Shown here piece after piece: positions 34,069-47,292 of a stretch of 64,000 bases of DNA. The notes beneath the pieces are model-generated. The model saw only the letters and a program-made list of their open reading frames with translations. It had not been told where the DNA came from and ran no database searches. Source of the DNA: Puffinus mauretanicus. Its lineage: Eukaryota; Chordata; Aves; Procellariiformes; Procellariidae. A program made the translations under genes and the position numbers. The stretch spans positions 558,001-622,000 of the forward strand of contig JAJKFH010000205.1 of the NCBI GenBank assembly GCA_023333565.1. The letters are read 5' to 3'. Position 1 is the first letter of the stretch. Each line of letters starts with the position of its first letter.

Positions 34069-37000
34069 ATATTGTATTATTATGAAGATGTAGGGATGAT
34101 TTTCTACTACACTGACGTACAGAAATCTCCTATATCCCATCACAGACTTGTGCAGGTGGACAAGCACATTAACATGGTTTCTGCCCCCAGCCTGGTGAGA
34201 TCATGAGAATAAGTCTGCACTCTGGCTCTCAAGCCCGTCTGGTGTCTTTTGCTGAGATGGAACAACAAAATACTTGTGTTTGGCTATTTCAGAGGAAAAG
34301 ACCAACAACAGCAGAAAGCAGAGTGGTTTGGTTACATTATTTGTGTAATGGCTTAACACTCAATGTGGCATAAGCAGCAGTATCATGATGTTAGCCTCAC
34401 ATCACACAGATGGCCAGGGAATTATGATATCTAAAAACCCAGAGCATCTCCCATTTCTAGATGCCAGTTAATATACAGGTGGTGCTGTATGAAGGGAAGA
34501 GACTTTGCTACAGCTTTGGGGCTCAACTAGTCCACAGGGTCTAATTCCCAGTTCGATTGCAGTCCTTTTCTCTCTCTCACCACATAGACATCTGGTGTTA
34601 TTAAAAGCTAGTAAAAGAACTGTTTTCAGAGCTAGCTCCCCAACATTGCATGTGTAACCATATGTGATAATATAGCATTACATTAAAAATTAAAAAAAAC
34701 CCTACTTTTTGAAGATCAGCAACTTTTTTTTTTTCAGCATCCCTTCTCTGTTCATGTGGTTATTGGTTTTTGTAACTGTTCTCATCTTTTGAAGATATTT
34801 AATTAGATGCAATGGGTGGATTTATTAAAACGTCTTGACCGCTCTGCTCATTAGATAGCCATGACCTTATGTCTGAGTGTGGAAACCATCTCAAATCTAG
34901 CATCTTTAAAAAAAAATTTAAAAATTCCTTTTTCCCTCCCTGTAGTGTATATGGTGGCCTTACTCCTATTGTGTCAACATGGACAGTTTCTGCCCCAAAA
35001 GGGCCAACAGAGAATTGCTCCTATACAGAAAATATTTCAGCAGCATTAAGCTGGTAAAATTAACTGAACACTTCATATTGATTTTCCTGGACCTTGGATG
35101 GAAAAGGCTGGAGAAGTGTAAGTTGGAATCACTTCTCAGCAGCTCTTATTGTGGCAGGACTAAGGACTGTGCTCATTAATTCTGTGTTCAAATTAAGAAA
35201 AAGACAGAAAAGCATGACAGAAATCATGGGTAAAAGGAGAGAAGAAATGGGGCTGAACCAAAAACCGCCTCCAGTGCTGACCCAGGAGGCTTTCTGTAAC
35301 CTTTCAGTGCGAAGAGCCATGTTATGCTATTTACTGAGTACTTCATATAAAATGGCCGTATCACAATATGGATGATGTTAACTAAATATGGAAAGAGAAA
35401 CTGAGGAAAAAAACCTGCTGGAAGAGAACAGATAGCACAGCACTCCGCTACACCAACAAACCTTCTCCTCTGGAGTATGTGGATTTGAGTCTTGACTTAC
35501 CCCAGGGGAAACTGAGGCTGGAATTTGGTTCATTCTCCTCATCAGCAATGGCAGTAAAGAAATAATGTCAGCTTCAGTGACCCTGACCTGAAAAGCATAT
35601 CAGACTCATCTGTATTGTCCCACTCTGGCAATCCAGACACTAAATCTCAAAGGCGTAGGATGCTGGCCCTCAGGAATGGCATTTCTGAGCTTTAACGGCT
35701 GTGGAGCAAGGTGTGCCTCCTCCTCTTCCTCTCTGGGCAGACAGAGGAGGTGAGTTACAACATGCAGTGTAGAGGGAAACAGGGGACAAGAAAAAGAAAA
35801 GAGAAAGAAGAATGACTTATTTCATTAAGAAGCCTCCTTTGCTGTGGACAGGATGCACACAACAGGAAGGATGTGGACACTGAATAACTCATCTCAGGAT
35901 TTCTCTGTCATTAAGGAAATGGAGGTCTTGAAGCGTGGGTTTCCTTTGCATGCTATTCTAGTGAAAAGCAATTCAGCAATAGGCAAAATGTTATTACTAC
36001 TTCACTGCTGCTAAAGGAGAAAACTTTCCCTCTCTTCCTCTCCCTGCCCTGCACCTGCTCGTCGGGCTCGCAGTCCACCACCTCTCAGCAGGAAAATTAA
36101 TACTCACTTACTTCGTGGTATGCTCCTTCGTCACAGAAACATACAGGGCATCCACTGCACGGCCTCTTGGGCAATAGTTTAATACAACTACTAAACGTGG
36201 AAGGGGAGAGTAAAGCAAATCTAGGTACTAACCTTCCCAGCAGTTTCAAGGTTTCTCAGAAACATGGCTGGAGCTGGATTTTGCCACCCCAACAGTGAAT
36301 GTCCCCAAGCCAGGCTGGAGCCAGGATGTCCCTGTCATAGGAGGGGCTGAGATGGGAACAGGGAACAATGCAAAGCTGGGTTTGCTGCTCCTGTTGTCCC
36401 CGGGAAAACCCGTGAGAGCAAAGGGGAAAACAACAGCTGTATCTGCTGGGAGCAACCAGCTCTGACAAACCATTGCAATCAAACACCCTAGATTTCCTCT
36501 GACTGGAATGGCACTCTGAATTTTTCAGGTGAGTTTTCATAAGAATAGCTCTCTTCCTTGACATCATGAGAATAAACAGCCTTAGTGCCATTTTAAAATG
36601 AAAAAAAAGTTTTACAAAAAATAGGTTGTAAACTTTTGCAGATGGAAATTATCTGTATTTATGCGTTTATACAGCTTCTCACACAGTGCTGTCCCAGAAA
36701 AGACTCCTGGATATTACTGGAAAACAAATGACATCAGCCAGGGATATGCAGACATTTTGATAGTTTCATTTCATTTTCCATTTGCAAATTATTTTAAGAG
36801 GCAGAATGGAGGAGAACATCACCCACAAAAAGGAAGGTGGAATCTCTTGCAGGCAGAATACATGTAGGCTAAAAAATGCTCAACAAATTCTTTAGTGACC
36901 TAAGTTTCATTACACATCACCAGGAAAGACCTAACTTTAGGTTTGACCTCCACAGTGTTGTATAAATAGAGAAGGAAACCTGAGAAGCATTAAGATGTAG

Positions 37001-37184
37001 CCTTCCTCAGGAAAAAAAAAAAGCAGTCCCTTCATTAATGACTCCCATTATAGCTATTCATTGTATCCTCTTTTCCTTAACAAAGTCTCACATTGTCAAC
37101 CAGCCCTCTTAAACGTTCATTGTGTGCCCATTATCAAAATATCATTTTCAGCTTCACTGAACACATGTAGGAAATGTAGTAGTG

Positions 37185-37236
37185 TAAAAAGGAAGAGGAG
37201 GAGGGAAGATAGCACAAGAAAAAGAAAGAGAAAGAT
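37185..37236. repeat. purine-rich tract
   Basis: About 50 bases almost entirely A and G, with AAAGAAAGAGAAAG-type low complexity. No gene content. Confidence 0.8.
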
Positions 37237-37669
37237 AATAAGCTTAGACTGTATTCGTGTAATTACCCTCTCCAGAACAATCTTCTGAGAAAAGGATATG
37301 TCTCATTTTTGTTATGTCATAAATCTTAAAGTCTCAAGTTGTCACTGATTAGGCTAGTAACTAAACAACTGAAAATGGGCGCTGGAAGATTGCCTTCCTC
37401 ATCACTTTACTTTTAATAAGGACGGATTTATGATGAATGGAGGGAGACCTCTGTGGTCAATTTTGAATCTGTTTTTAAGGACTGTCTAATAAATGTTATA
37501 CATCCGAATGGGAAGTCACTGGTGGTTTGCACAAAGTATAAATTGTTCAATTCCAGAAGCATGAAACAAACCTGTTTCAGAAATGTCCAGCCAACACACC
37601 AATTTTCTCATTCCCATTCATGTTCTTTATCTCTTATAACATTTTCTGACCCTTGATTTAAAGTTGATT

Positions 37670-37722
37670 CTGGTCCTGACTCAGGCATGACAAAACTGTC
37701 ATTGACTTCCATAGCGGAAGAA
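37670..37722. repeat. possible fossil with ATTGACTTCC core
   Basis: CTGGTCCTGACTCAGGCATG, then ACAAAACTGTCATTGACTTC and CATAGCGG, follow the order of the 'GGCAAAACTCCCATTGACTTCAATGG' repeat seen in sauropsid genomes. One arm only; diverged. Confidence 0.4.
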
Positions 37723-39196
37723 TCAACCTCTCAGTGCAAGATTAAAACCTTGGACAATGAAATACAGTAATTGCTCAACAGACAAATGATAGAAAGGCCT
37801 TCTTCTCTGACCACAGCCTCACTATTAACCTCTAAGAAGTTCTCCGTTTGGAAGATACTAATGCTACCAATTGATGTAGGAGCCTGCCCAATTTGAACTG
37901 TAGAGAGACATCAACAACTTGCCTAAGATCCAGCACCAAACTCTCATCTGCAGGCAGAAAGGTTTAAACATTAACCCACAGCTGGATGTTATTAATTCTG
38001 CACTACCAGTGTAAGCTAGAAGGACCAAAGCATGGATCTTCTTAGAAGGTCCTCCACAGCTCTAGCTGGTGAGGGCAATGGGAGCCAAGCAGCCTGCTCC
38101 CCCAGGGCAGCGAGCTAGGCAGTTACAGCAGTGACCTGGGTCAGTCTGTATCCAAATTCAAATTTCAAGCTGCATTCTCAAGGGGATAAATACTTCTATG
38201 GCTTTCAGAAATGTAGCTTTCAATGACTTGATTTCAGGAGACAAGCAGTCTTAGAAAGGGCTGAAAAGAGCAACCTCTATTATCCACTTGCAATTGGCCT
38301 GAACTGGAATTAGTCCGGATAAATTTTAGACTTCCAATGCCATGAAGACAGTGTTGGTCAACATCTCCTGCATTACAGCTGTCATCGTATGTACATTGGT
38401 CACCTTTTTCACCCCTAAGTATGAATATTTGGATTAGATTAGGCAGTATTTTAAATGCCAGTGGGGCATTTAGCATATTGGATTTCCATCCATCCATCCT
38501 CAGAGTTCTTTCCTGTTTCATTTTCTCATAAGATCTTGAAAACTTGGAACAGTTAGCACAAAATCAATGGGAATTTCACCAAGGGCGCTACCTGAGAGGC
38601 ACAGTTTTGCTATTCCTGTCTTGGTCAACTACTGTTTTAGGAGCTTTCAGCTGGGCTGGCAGGCAGATATACCTATTGCATAATTGCAAGGCCGTTGCTG
38701 GTGGATGGAGCTCTGCCAGCTGGCAGGGAGGACACCTGGCGGCACACAGGCAGGAAGGATACATCCGCATTGATAACACGGTGGGGTCTAACAGCTCTGT
38801 GACTTTGCTTTTCTTTGTCATTAACGTTCGCACTCTTGCAGCAGCAGGACTTACGCAGCATTTTAAAGGCAGACAATGAGCAGGGTACAGCCTTGAGACG
38901 TGGACAGTCTTTCAGATTGGTTGTACCTTGGAATTCGACCCGAGTGGGATGACATGCAGCTGCATTTCCCCAGAAACAGAGCAGGGCAGACTGCGACTCG
39001 GAGGACCATGGCCCATCCCTTAGTTGCCCCCTCCCCAGCATTTGCCTGCAGCTCTGACCTTCTCCTTTGGTTTGCTCATCCCAGCAGGGCAGTGCAGTGG
39101 GTCTGAAATGGGCAACGTTTCTGCAGGCTACGCTTCTCCTTTAAGCTGCAGATTCAGCAACTGTTGTTTAGTTGAATCTTTGATACATTCACAAAA

Positions 39197-39250
39197 CATA
39201 TCTATACATATATCTATGGATATGTATATAGATAGATACAGATATATATT
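39197..39250. repeat. ATCT/GATA-rich low-complexity tract
   Basis: Alternating ATCTAT, ATATATC, GATAGATAC and GATATATAT strings over about 55 bases. A degenerate tetranucleotide/AT repeat. Confidence 0.85.
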
Positions 39251-40711
39251 CCCTGCCTCTCTCCCAAAAAACAGAATTAAAGCTGAAACTTTTCTTTGCC
39301 ATTTGAAGTTACTTTTTAATTAGGATATTTTGAGGGTGTCTCCCAGTCTTGGAGGGTAACCTGTTCTGTTTTTTTATTTTTCTGTCGAAAATGCTTGAAA
39401 GCAGAATGACTTTTTTCCCCCATAAATTAAGCTAAAATCTGAAGAGTTGAAGTCATGAAGTGTCCTTATCTACGAGTGGGGAGTGTTAGCTGTCACCTGG
39501 GTGCTTCCTCTCAACCCAGCTAAGGCACTGACAGACGTCAGCCAGTGCATACGAGAGAGCTTCTGGGCACTGGTAGCACAAACCTATTTCCCCGTTGTGG
39601 TGGCTGTTTTGGTTGCAAAGCCTGGGTTAGAGGACATGGACCTTGCTTCCCCACCAGCTCGGCTTTTCTGCACGTCTCCTATGGCCCAGTTCAGTGCACC
39701 ACTGAGTGCAGTCTGTCTGCTCACGCGTGGTACGTGCAGCACCTCCCGGGCATGCCCGACCGATCCTGCTGACTTCACTGGCAACCTGCCCTTTCCTTAG
39801 GAGAGGGCCTCATGGAAAGGATGATGGCCAGGAGCTGGCTGCTGCTGCCTGTGCTCCCTAAAGCTCACGGCCTCTGAGGAACCGCAAGTGGCACATGACT
39901 AAACTTGGCTTTGTCCCTTCAGCCAGCTCTGCCGGCCGGGTGCCTGCCTGCCCCATCTTGCTCAGGAATGGTGCGAGTGGGTGCTGCTGAACAAGCTCTA
40001 TTCACACCTCCCAGCAACCTTCCCACAGCACGGCCGGGCGGTAGAGCAGGGATGTGTGAAGAGCAGCTGTGGAAAAAGGCCAGCCTTGCAGGAGAAAGGA
40101 GACCTGCCCAAGACTCCTGAGCTTTCCATGGTGTCTGACCATGCAGAAGGCATGCTTTGCTTCCCTGCTGGTCCTTGGTTTGCCGGTTTCCCCTGTTTTC
40201 ACTAACTCCTGCTGGTCTCTGATTGAACTCTCCTGTGGCTTTACCTCACTTTGAGTCATGGCCTTGTTAACAAAGGCCTGTATGTGAGCGAGACAAGCCA
40301 TGATGGGAAGTGCAGTGGATGTACTGTACGCAGCACCACATCTAGCGAAAATCCAGTGGGAATGCCCACTGTGAGGTTTGCATTTTTTTCCGTGGTGTTT
40401 ATTTAGTTCACTGCTCCCTGCCTTGGCCTTCCCCTCGTGCCCAGGCTCTGTGTTTGCTGGGGTTTAGGCTGACCATTGCTGGCCTAGAGTGGCCTCTTCT
40501 CTCTAAAGGGACAGCCAAACTGAAGAATGGTTGTGGTTGGAGAAATGAGTGTACACAAATGACATCGTGCTCTTCAGTATGTAGAAACTGGATTGTCAGT
40601 CACCCAAAACAGCTTCTTTACACCATTTTGAATGCAAATCAGTCTTGGAGCAAGCACAAGGTATGACTGTATTCACTTTAAGGTCCCTTTATGCTACCAG
40701 AGCAATGAAAT

Positions 40712-40747
40712 CCAGTCTTATAGCTAAAACCAGTCTTACAGCTAAAT
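40712..40747 (+). repeat. 18-bp tandem duplication
   Basis: CCAGTCTTATAGCTAAAA is followed directly by CCAGTCTTACAGCTAAAT, with two mismatches. A recent-looking local duplication in non-coding DNA. Confidence 0.9.
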
Positions 40748-41280
40748 TCCCCCCCTTCCAAGCTGTGGTAGCAATTTAAGTTGTTTCCACCACCATTCAA
40801 ATTGGTTGTTGCTACCCCTCCTTTGGGGATTATATTACTTCATCCTGAACAAATGCTGATGGAGACTGAGGGTCAGGTTTCATTTATATGAAAGTTGTGG
40901 ATAGACCTGCTCATGCTGATCTTGTTGGAGCAGATGAGGGTGCAGCTGCTCTCAGGGATTCCCCACCATCCATATTCCTCCAAGCAGAGCCAGGAAAGTG
41001 CAACGTAAGACACTTCTCACCCAGCTGAATGGCAAGCCAGCCATCTTTACCTAAGTGGAGGAGAGCTCTTCAACTCCATCAACATCTCTCTAAGTCAAAT
41101 TTATTAAAAATGAAGGTATTCCAGCTGCTAGACCTGTAAACTTAAACATAATTTAACCAAATAAAACTGTGGTCTCCATTCCAGGCCTCCTCACGTGTAG
41201 CGGCTGTTGATGAATTAAGACTCCGAACAGTCATCTCAGCTTTTCAAGACTTTGCCTTTAAAAGCATACTATAGCCTCAT

Positions 41281-41330
41281 CTGATATAAATCTACATTAT
41301 CCCATTGCTCTCTATGTTGATTTATATCAG
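41281..41330. repeat. palindromic element with 12-bp perfect arms
   Basis: CTGATATAAATC (41281-41292) and GATTTATATCAG (41319-41330) are exact reverse complements around a 26-base spacer that contains CCCATTG. The layout matches old palindromic repeats of sauropsids with 'GCTGATTTACACCAGCTGA' ends and a 'CCCATTGACTTCAATGG' centre. It is the best-preserved example in the window. An inactive non-autonomous element is the likeliest identity. Confidence 0.6.
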
Positions 41331-42380
41331 TGGACCAGCTATTATACCAACATCAATAGCAATCTGCATCTCTATTGGTGGTGATTAAGGGTGGAAAAAC
41401 AGCTTGGAGGAAGAGAGAATATAATACTCAAACTGACTAAAAAGCTGAAAAGTAGGAGCCTGATCAATGCTGTTAGGAGTCTGCTGGGAATAAGCTGCAC
41501 TTACGATTTGACTTAGTCTGAATGGAGAAAAAGCCAGTCCACAGCTGTAATCAGGTTTCCACCCTGGTCTTCCGCAATTAGTTGCTCAGATAAACTGGGT
41601 GCAGTTTTATACCCAAAAACATCTACGGTGGCAATGTTAGGTGATGAGGAGACCTAAGTGAACCCTTAACTGGTCCACGTACTGCTTTGGCAGTGCTGAA
41701 TTTGAACTTCAGGACTTAGATTTTCACTTCACAGCACCTAAAGTGGGATTCAAATTTTTTTTTTCAGCAATTCAGCTGCTGGTGACTCCCAAATTGGTGC
41801 CAAATAGTATTTTTTCCAGAACTCAGTTCCCATTATCCTGAGGTCTTCCGAAAAATCCATCTATGGCACTTCTCAAAGCTGCTGCTAGAGAGCTCAGCCG
41901 CTCCCAAAACCAAGCCGAAATAACAAGGAACGCAGCATATGTTTTCTTAAGAGCCAGGTAAAGCCTTGTCTATGAGCGAAGCAATCCAGGAACAAGCCAG
42001 GGAGCCTCCACGCTGAAAGGTTGTTTTGTTTTTGCGTTACAATTTCACAGCTTTAAGTCCTTTCAGGTTCTCCCATTCCTGCTTTAAAAGGCTGAAATTC
42101 TCTGTAGCGCAGCCACAAATATCACAGCCCTCTCGTCAACGTCCAAGCAGCTCAGCGCTGCAATTTATTTAAAGCTAGCCTGAAGTGAACCAGTTAGTAA
42201 GAGCTGGTTTCCTATCACACCTCATTCCACCTTCTGCCTTTGAAGCCCACTTAACACAGCCCTACTATTCCTCGGGGACTTCAGGGGATTAAGGCAGGCC
42301 CCTTGACAATGCACTGACTGTTCTAGTGCTGTTGCCTTTTCTGTTTATCAACTAAAATGAGAGACAGCGGACCAAAAATC

Positions 42381-42447
42381 AAAGACAAAGAAGGAAAGAG
42401 AGAGGGGAGAAAGAGTGAGAGATGCACGGGGGAAAAAAGAAAGCAAG
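42381..42447. repeat. purine-rich tract
   Basis: Roughly 65 bases dominated by GA-rich strings such as GGAAAGAGAGAGGGGAGAAA. Possible triplex-type low complexity; no gene content. Confidence 0.8.
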
Positions 42448-43717
42448 ATTTTTAATGCAACAACAAAATCCTGTTGTTCGGGGCTTTTGTTGGTATTAGT
42501 AAGCTTCAAGTACATAATATATACTTAATAATGTAGCAGAGAAATAATTTCCCTAAAGCTCCCTCTCCATATGTCAGATAAGTTACATTTGTTCCACTAA
42601 TTCTCCTTTCTTAGGGAGACCCAGGTGTAAAAGCCCGACAGGGCTGTGTCTGAGGAGCCCAAAGGATTGTAACTCTTATTTAGAGCAGTTGATAACAGCA
42701 TTTGATCCTTACGTCTTTACTTTACTAAAATCCTCTTGCTGTTGGCAACATGCCTAAAGCATTGTCTACCTGCAAAATCTGCAGCATTATCTTACTGATA
42801 ACAAATATCAGTAACAAGTATACTGGATAACACCATGAAAAGTTACAATAACACAGGATGAATGGGATCTACCTGAACTCGTTATTACACTATGATCTTG
42901 GGAAGGTTTGCTGCTGGATGTTGAGCAACAGCTACTTATCACTGCTCTGTCCTGCAGGGAGCCTAAATGTTGTGATAACCACAGTATGGAAAAGACAGGC
43001 AAATGCTACATGCTTTCATGAAGAACGTACAGAAGATGTCTTCTAAACAACTTCTTCAGTAAAGAAGGATACTCTGGGAAGAGACATGTAGAGCAAACAG
43101 GTTAATGAAAATCCCAGCAGCAGTGCTGAGAAACCCAAGACAACAGTAAAATATGCAAAAGCGGTGGATGGTGGGACCCCACAACACCAGGCTTGAGAAT
43201 TAGGAACCTCCCTCTATCCTTCAAGCCACCAACATCTGGAATACACATGAGCCAAGCAGGCAAAGGAGGTCTAATAAAAGCGGTTTGAGGCAGCTCAAAA
43301 ATTTAGGGAGCCCATGTGGCTTTTCTATGGAAAAATGCTGTAGAGGATTAGATATCTGCCACTGCAGCCCATAAACCTTTTCCCTCTCCCGCTCCCCTAT
43401 GTAGTACATGTTTAGACTAGTCTCTACAGGACTTTCTTGCCTTCATCACTCTTCAGTCGTATGCAGACAGAGAAAGAAAACTAAGAAAACCCTATAGCAA
43501 GCTATCTATCAGCCCCCAAGGATAAGTGAGATTCCAGCCTGTGGTGTGTACTGAGCAGTGGATGGGACAGCATCGGGGACAAGTAACAGTGCACAATTAA
43601 TCACCCTCAGATTTCTTTGCATCTTGCTAGGGCCATCTGCTCCTGGGGTGAGTACAACAGTCCTTGATTGTTATAACTGCTAATTAGCAATGCACTCCAG
43701 AAAAGGGGTCACACTTC

Positions 43718-43757
43718 TCCAACTGGATAGGATCTACTCCAGCTGGATAGGACCTAC
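43718..43757 (+). repeat. 20-bp tandem duplication
   Basis: TCCAACTGGATAGGATCTAC is followed directly by TCCAGCTGGATAGGACCTAC, with two mismatches. Confidence 0.9.
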
Positions 43758-44057
43758 TACCTTCTGCTTGTGTAGCTAACTCCCATCAGTCTGTATTTCC
43801 TTTCACTGCCGAAGAGTTACTTCTGCTCTCCAGTGCTACATCCCTGTTCCGAGTTTCACCAGCGGCTATCTGACATAGCCTCAAAACTTCTGTCATGGGA
43901 GCACAGAGCTGAGGCATCGCTCAGAGTGACATCCTGTGCAGTCAGCAGGTGCCACGAAAGGACCATGATTTTGAATGTTTTCGGATGTTTGCATGATTTG
44001 TTTTGCGTTGGCGCAGTTGTGGGAAACTCTGTGATCAGTTTTTCTCCCTGGCTAATG

Positions 44058-44113
44058 CCTAGTGGGAAAATCCCACTGAGCATTCCTAGTGGGAAAATTT
44101 CCTGCTGAGCATT
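44058..44113 (+). repeat. 27/29-bp tandem duplication containing a palindrome
   Basis: Both units start CCTAGTGGGAAAAT and end CTGAGCATT (44058-44084 and 44085-44113). The first contains AGTGGGAAAATCCCACT (44061-44077), with 7-base perfect arms. Its GGGAAAATCCC resembles an NF-kappaB site. The second copy has degraded to GGGAAAATTTCC. Confidence 0.85.
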
Positions 44114-47100
44114 CCCTCTGCCCTGCAAAAGACAGCAAAACCTCTGCCACCATGCCCCCCTCGGGGCTGGGGGCAGGAGGGGGTCTTTGCGAATCATAGG
44201 CATTCAAAACCACAGCCCACAACGTAACCTCATCAGGTGGGAGCGGGTGGGTAGGTTTATACTGGATCTTGTTTCCTCTTTTAGTTTTACTGGTTTCCTT
44301 CAGCAATCATTAGGGCTTAACTAAGATTTTCTGGCTTCCCCTTGTGATTCTGAAGTTCTTTTGTTCCCACAGTGGAAGTGGAGCTATAAGGATCCTAAGC
44401 TTTCAAATCAAATGATTTTATATCCCTGAAATTCTTGGTCTGGGCTTAAAGTTCAACTCAGTGCTGGCCATTTGCTCCACACAATCAGGGAAAAAGGGCA
44501 GAGAGCAAAGCTGGTATCTTCTGATGCCGAAATCTCTTTATATTGGCTGATTCTTTTGCTTCAGATCAAAACAGACTCACAGTATTACAGTGTCAGAACT
44601 TACTTGTCACACGTCCCACACTGGTCCAGAGGGAGAGCACAAGCAAGCACCTGTTATGAAGACATTGAGCAATGGAGAAGCCCAAAGACACTCTAAGGGA
44701 TTTAGTGTGATAGCTTTTAGATGAAGGACTACCCTGCACCTGGCAAAAAAAATCCCCCCAAAACAAAAAAACAACTCCCCAGATGCAGAGTCCTGACTGC
44801 AGAGGTATAAAGCAGGGTCTGATCTGCTGGCAAGTGATCCACCACACTGCGCTGCCCTCACCAACTCTGTGACTGCCTATTAGGTACAACAGTTTTCCTC
44901 CCAAGCCCCACAGTCACCACACACAGCCCCAGACAAGATCTCACTGCTGCCTGGAGCACCACTTCACTGGCTGCTATAGAAAAGTCACTCTTGCTGCAAA
45001 TCCAACTCATTTTTCTTCTAAATTAGGCTGAACATTAGTTTCAAAGCTCCCTGCAGTGAAGAAAGCACTGACAGTGTCAGCCTCTGATGCTATGCAATGT
45101 TCAGGGTTTCAGGAGTTGCTACCAACCATCAGTAGCAGGCATGAATAATCCTGCTCTAAGCTCTGCCATGGCATAACAAGCCTTTCCTGGGTGCGTGCAA
45201 GCAGCAGGGATGTCTGGCATCAAAATCTGCTTCAGAGCATCCACTGAATGCATTTAAAAGATGATGAACTGCATTCAACTGGATCTCAGTTCATCCTCCC
45301 AGATCAAGATTGGTGGCTATGCAAGGTGTAATACTGGGGGATGAGAGGCTTATTATCTTCCAGCAAATTAGCTGGATTTGGAGCACCCTGATGCAAACAG
45401 AGAGTTAGGGCATGGATACCAGTATGCTCCACATCTTAGGCAACTGTAAACACTTCAGTTCCTCCCAGCTCACTCATTTTGGCCTTTCTGTCAAACTAAG
45501 CATGGGGACAGCCATGGGGACAACTGCTTGCAGAAGGAAGGAATCCTTTTCCTCTGTCCCACTTTAATTTCTAGGATTGTAAAATACTGGCTGCACCACA
45601 GGCTTCTGCTGTGACAGTGGTCAGATCGTAGAACCACCGTGGCTCCATTTCTCCCCCCCAAAAGGATGCAGCAGTTCTTCCTCTCCCCCACACAGTCTGT
45701 GGGCTCGAGCCCGGGGGATGTCCCTACAGACTCCCAGTGCCGCAATGAAGAGATGAGCTGTCCAAGCCAGGGCTCCCCCAGCACCCAACGCTGGAGAGGT
45801 GTCAGCCCTACCAAGATGATAGGCTAGCCTAAGGCGGGGTGCAGGATGACTGTCCCTGCCTCCGCGTTGTCACTTCTCTGCCACAGCCACCACTGCCAAT
45901 GCCTGGCAAAAATATCTGGGAGCTCTGGTATCGGTTTCTGATCCCAAACACAGATACAAAACCCCAACAGATTTCAGGAGTGCTGGACTCCAATTCTAAA
46001 GTGCCTGGCACAGAGAAATTTGGGGCACAGTTATGTAAACGGCTTCTAGAGTCCGTTATCAATGAAGACAAACTCATTTTTAACTAGGAATAAGCAGGCA
46101 CCCAGCTGAAAGCTTGAGGCATTTTAAGCAATCCTGCTTTGCTAAAAACAAATCCAAAAGCAGTTATTGTGGCTCCACTGACACGTGGTGACTTGCTAAA
46201 TCACAGTAACTCAGTTTTAACTGTGTGGCCATACTCTTCTGTGTCTGGCAACCCACACGCTAGCCCAGCATTCCTTGATCATGTAGTGCTTTGGAAATAC
46301 ACGCTGCTGTCCCAAAATATTTCCTCAAGGCCACCTTGATCTGGCCTTGGCAGAGCCAAGGAGCACGTGCAATAGAAAGTTCATTTTCACCTCCTTCATC
46401 TTAGAGGGTGGCATCTCTTTTGAAAGAAAAGACACAGAGCGGGGATAAAAGCTTCAGCAAAACTGACTAACTACATACATAAAATTGCTGGAGAAGTAGC
46501 TATTATATATATGAGTAAATTCTTGGGAGATTTTGCTGAAAAAAGTGCTTACTTTTCCCCCCACCATCAGAGTGTTCATATAAACCTTACAGGCAATAGA
46601 GGAAAAGGATACAGTGTCTATAACCAGTTCAGGCTGTTTCTCCCTCTGGGAGATTTCGCGTGATTTGATTCAGCTTTCTAACATTGTTCAAGGTAGACTT
46701 CATCTCCCCTAGCACTCATCAAAGCTGCTAATAGGTACTTCAGAACTCATAAAGAGATGACCAAATCTTGGGCATTGGGGACTCTGGCTCATTTATCTTC
46801 CACAGGCAGAATCAGATCTGATTTTTTACACTGCCTGCTCAGATGCTAATGTAGTGCGTGGTCTCTGGCACCTCATGGAAGCTTCCCTTACAATAACAGT
46901 CTGCTGTGAAAACACGAGGAAGGCAACACAGACTTCATATGGCTTCCACATTTAACTACATACAGATGGAGAAATGAGGGGGGAAAAAGAAGAAAAAGAA
47001 AAAAAAGTTTTACTTAGAAGTCGGTTACTGGGAGTGGGGAAGAAGAGATGTATTTGAGTATATACCAAAACCAACACAAACTTTTTTCATACAAAACCTC

Positions 47101-47292
47101 CTAATTTGTATAAATAGATACAGAAGAAGCTGTGAAGTCCAAATTTCACATACCCTGTGAAGATTGGTGAAGCCTCAGGTTCTTAGTTAACATAGAACAG
47201 GTGGATACATGCCACTTTCAATAAAATTAGGGTACTTCTCATTTGGATCTGATCCCATGAATTACTGTGAACCTTTCCTTATTTTACAATGA

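Larger units (their letters stand above)
33600..41270. other. non-coding stretch, no gene recognised
   Basis: Long unique-looking stretch. Items listed separately are the hairpin/tandem structure at 34000-34068, a possible ATTGACTT fossil (37670-37722), a purine-rich run (37185-37236), a GATA/ATCT-rich tract (39197-39250) and an 18-bp tandem duplication (40712-40747). GC rises between about 39480 and 40090 with scattered CpG. No open frame exceeds 122 codons (complement of 38673-39041) and none is recognisable. Confidence 0.65.
41340..47280. other. non-coding stretch, no gene recognised
   Basis: Contains a weak palindromic-element match near 41685-41760 (CAGTGCTGAATTTGAACTTC, TTAGATTTTCACTTC). 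A low-repeat, possibly conserved patch spans 42000-42360. A purine-rich tract (42381-42447) and two tandem duplications (43718-43757, 44058-44113) are listed separately. An A/C-rich run lies at 44742-44775. Open frames reach 115 codons at most (complement of 43856-44203) and are unrecognised. Confidence 0.65.

Noticed and set aside
44160..44185. G-quadruplex on the + strand
   Set aside because: Three G runs only, with no usable fourth run nearby.
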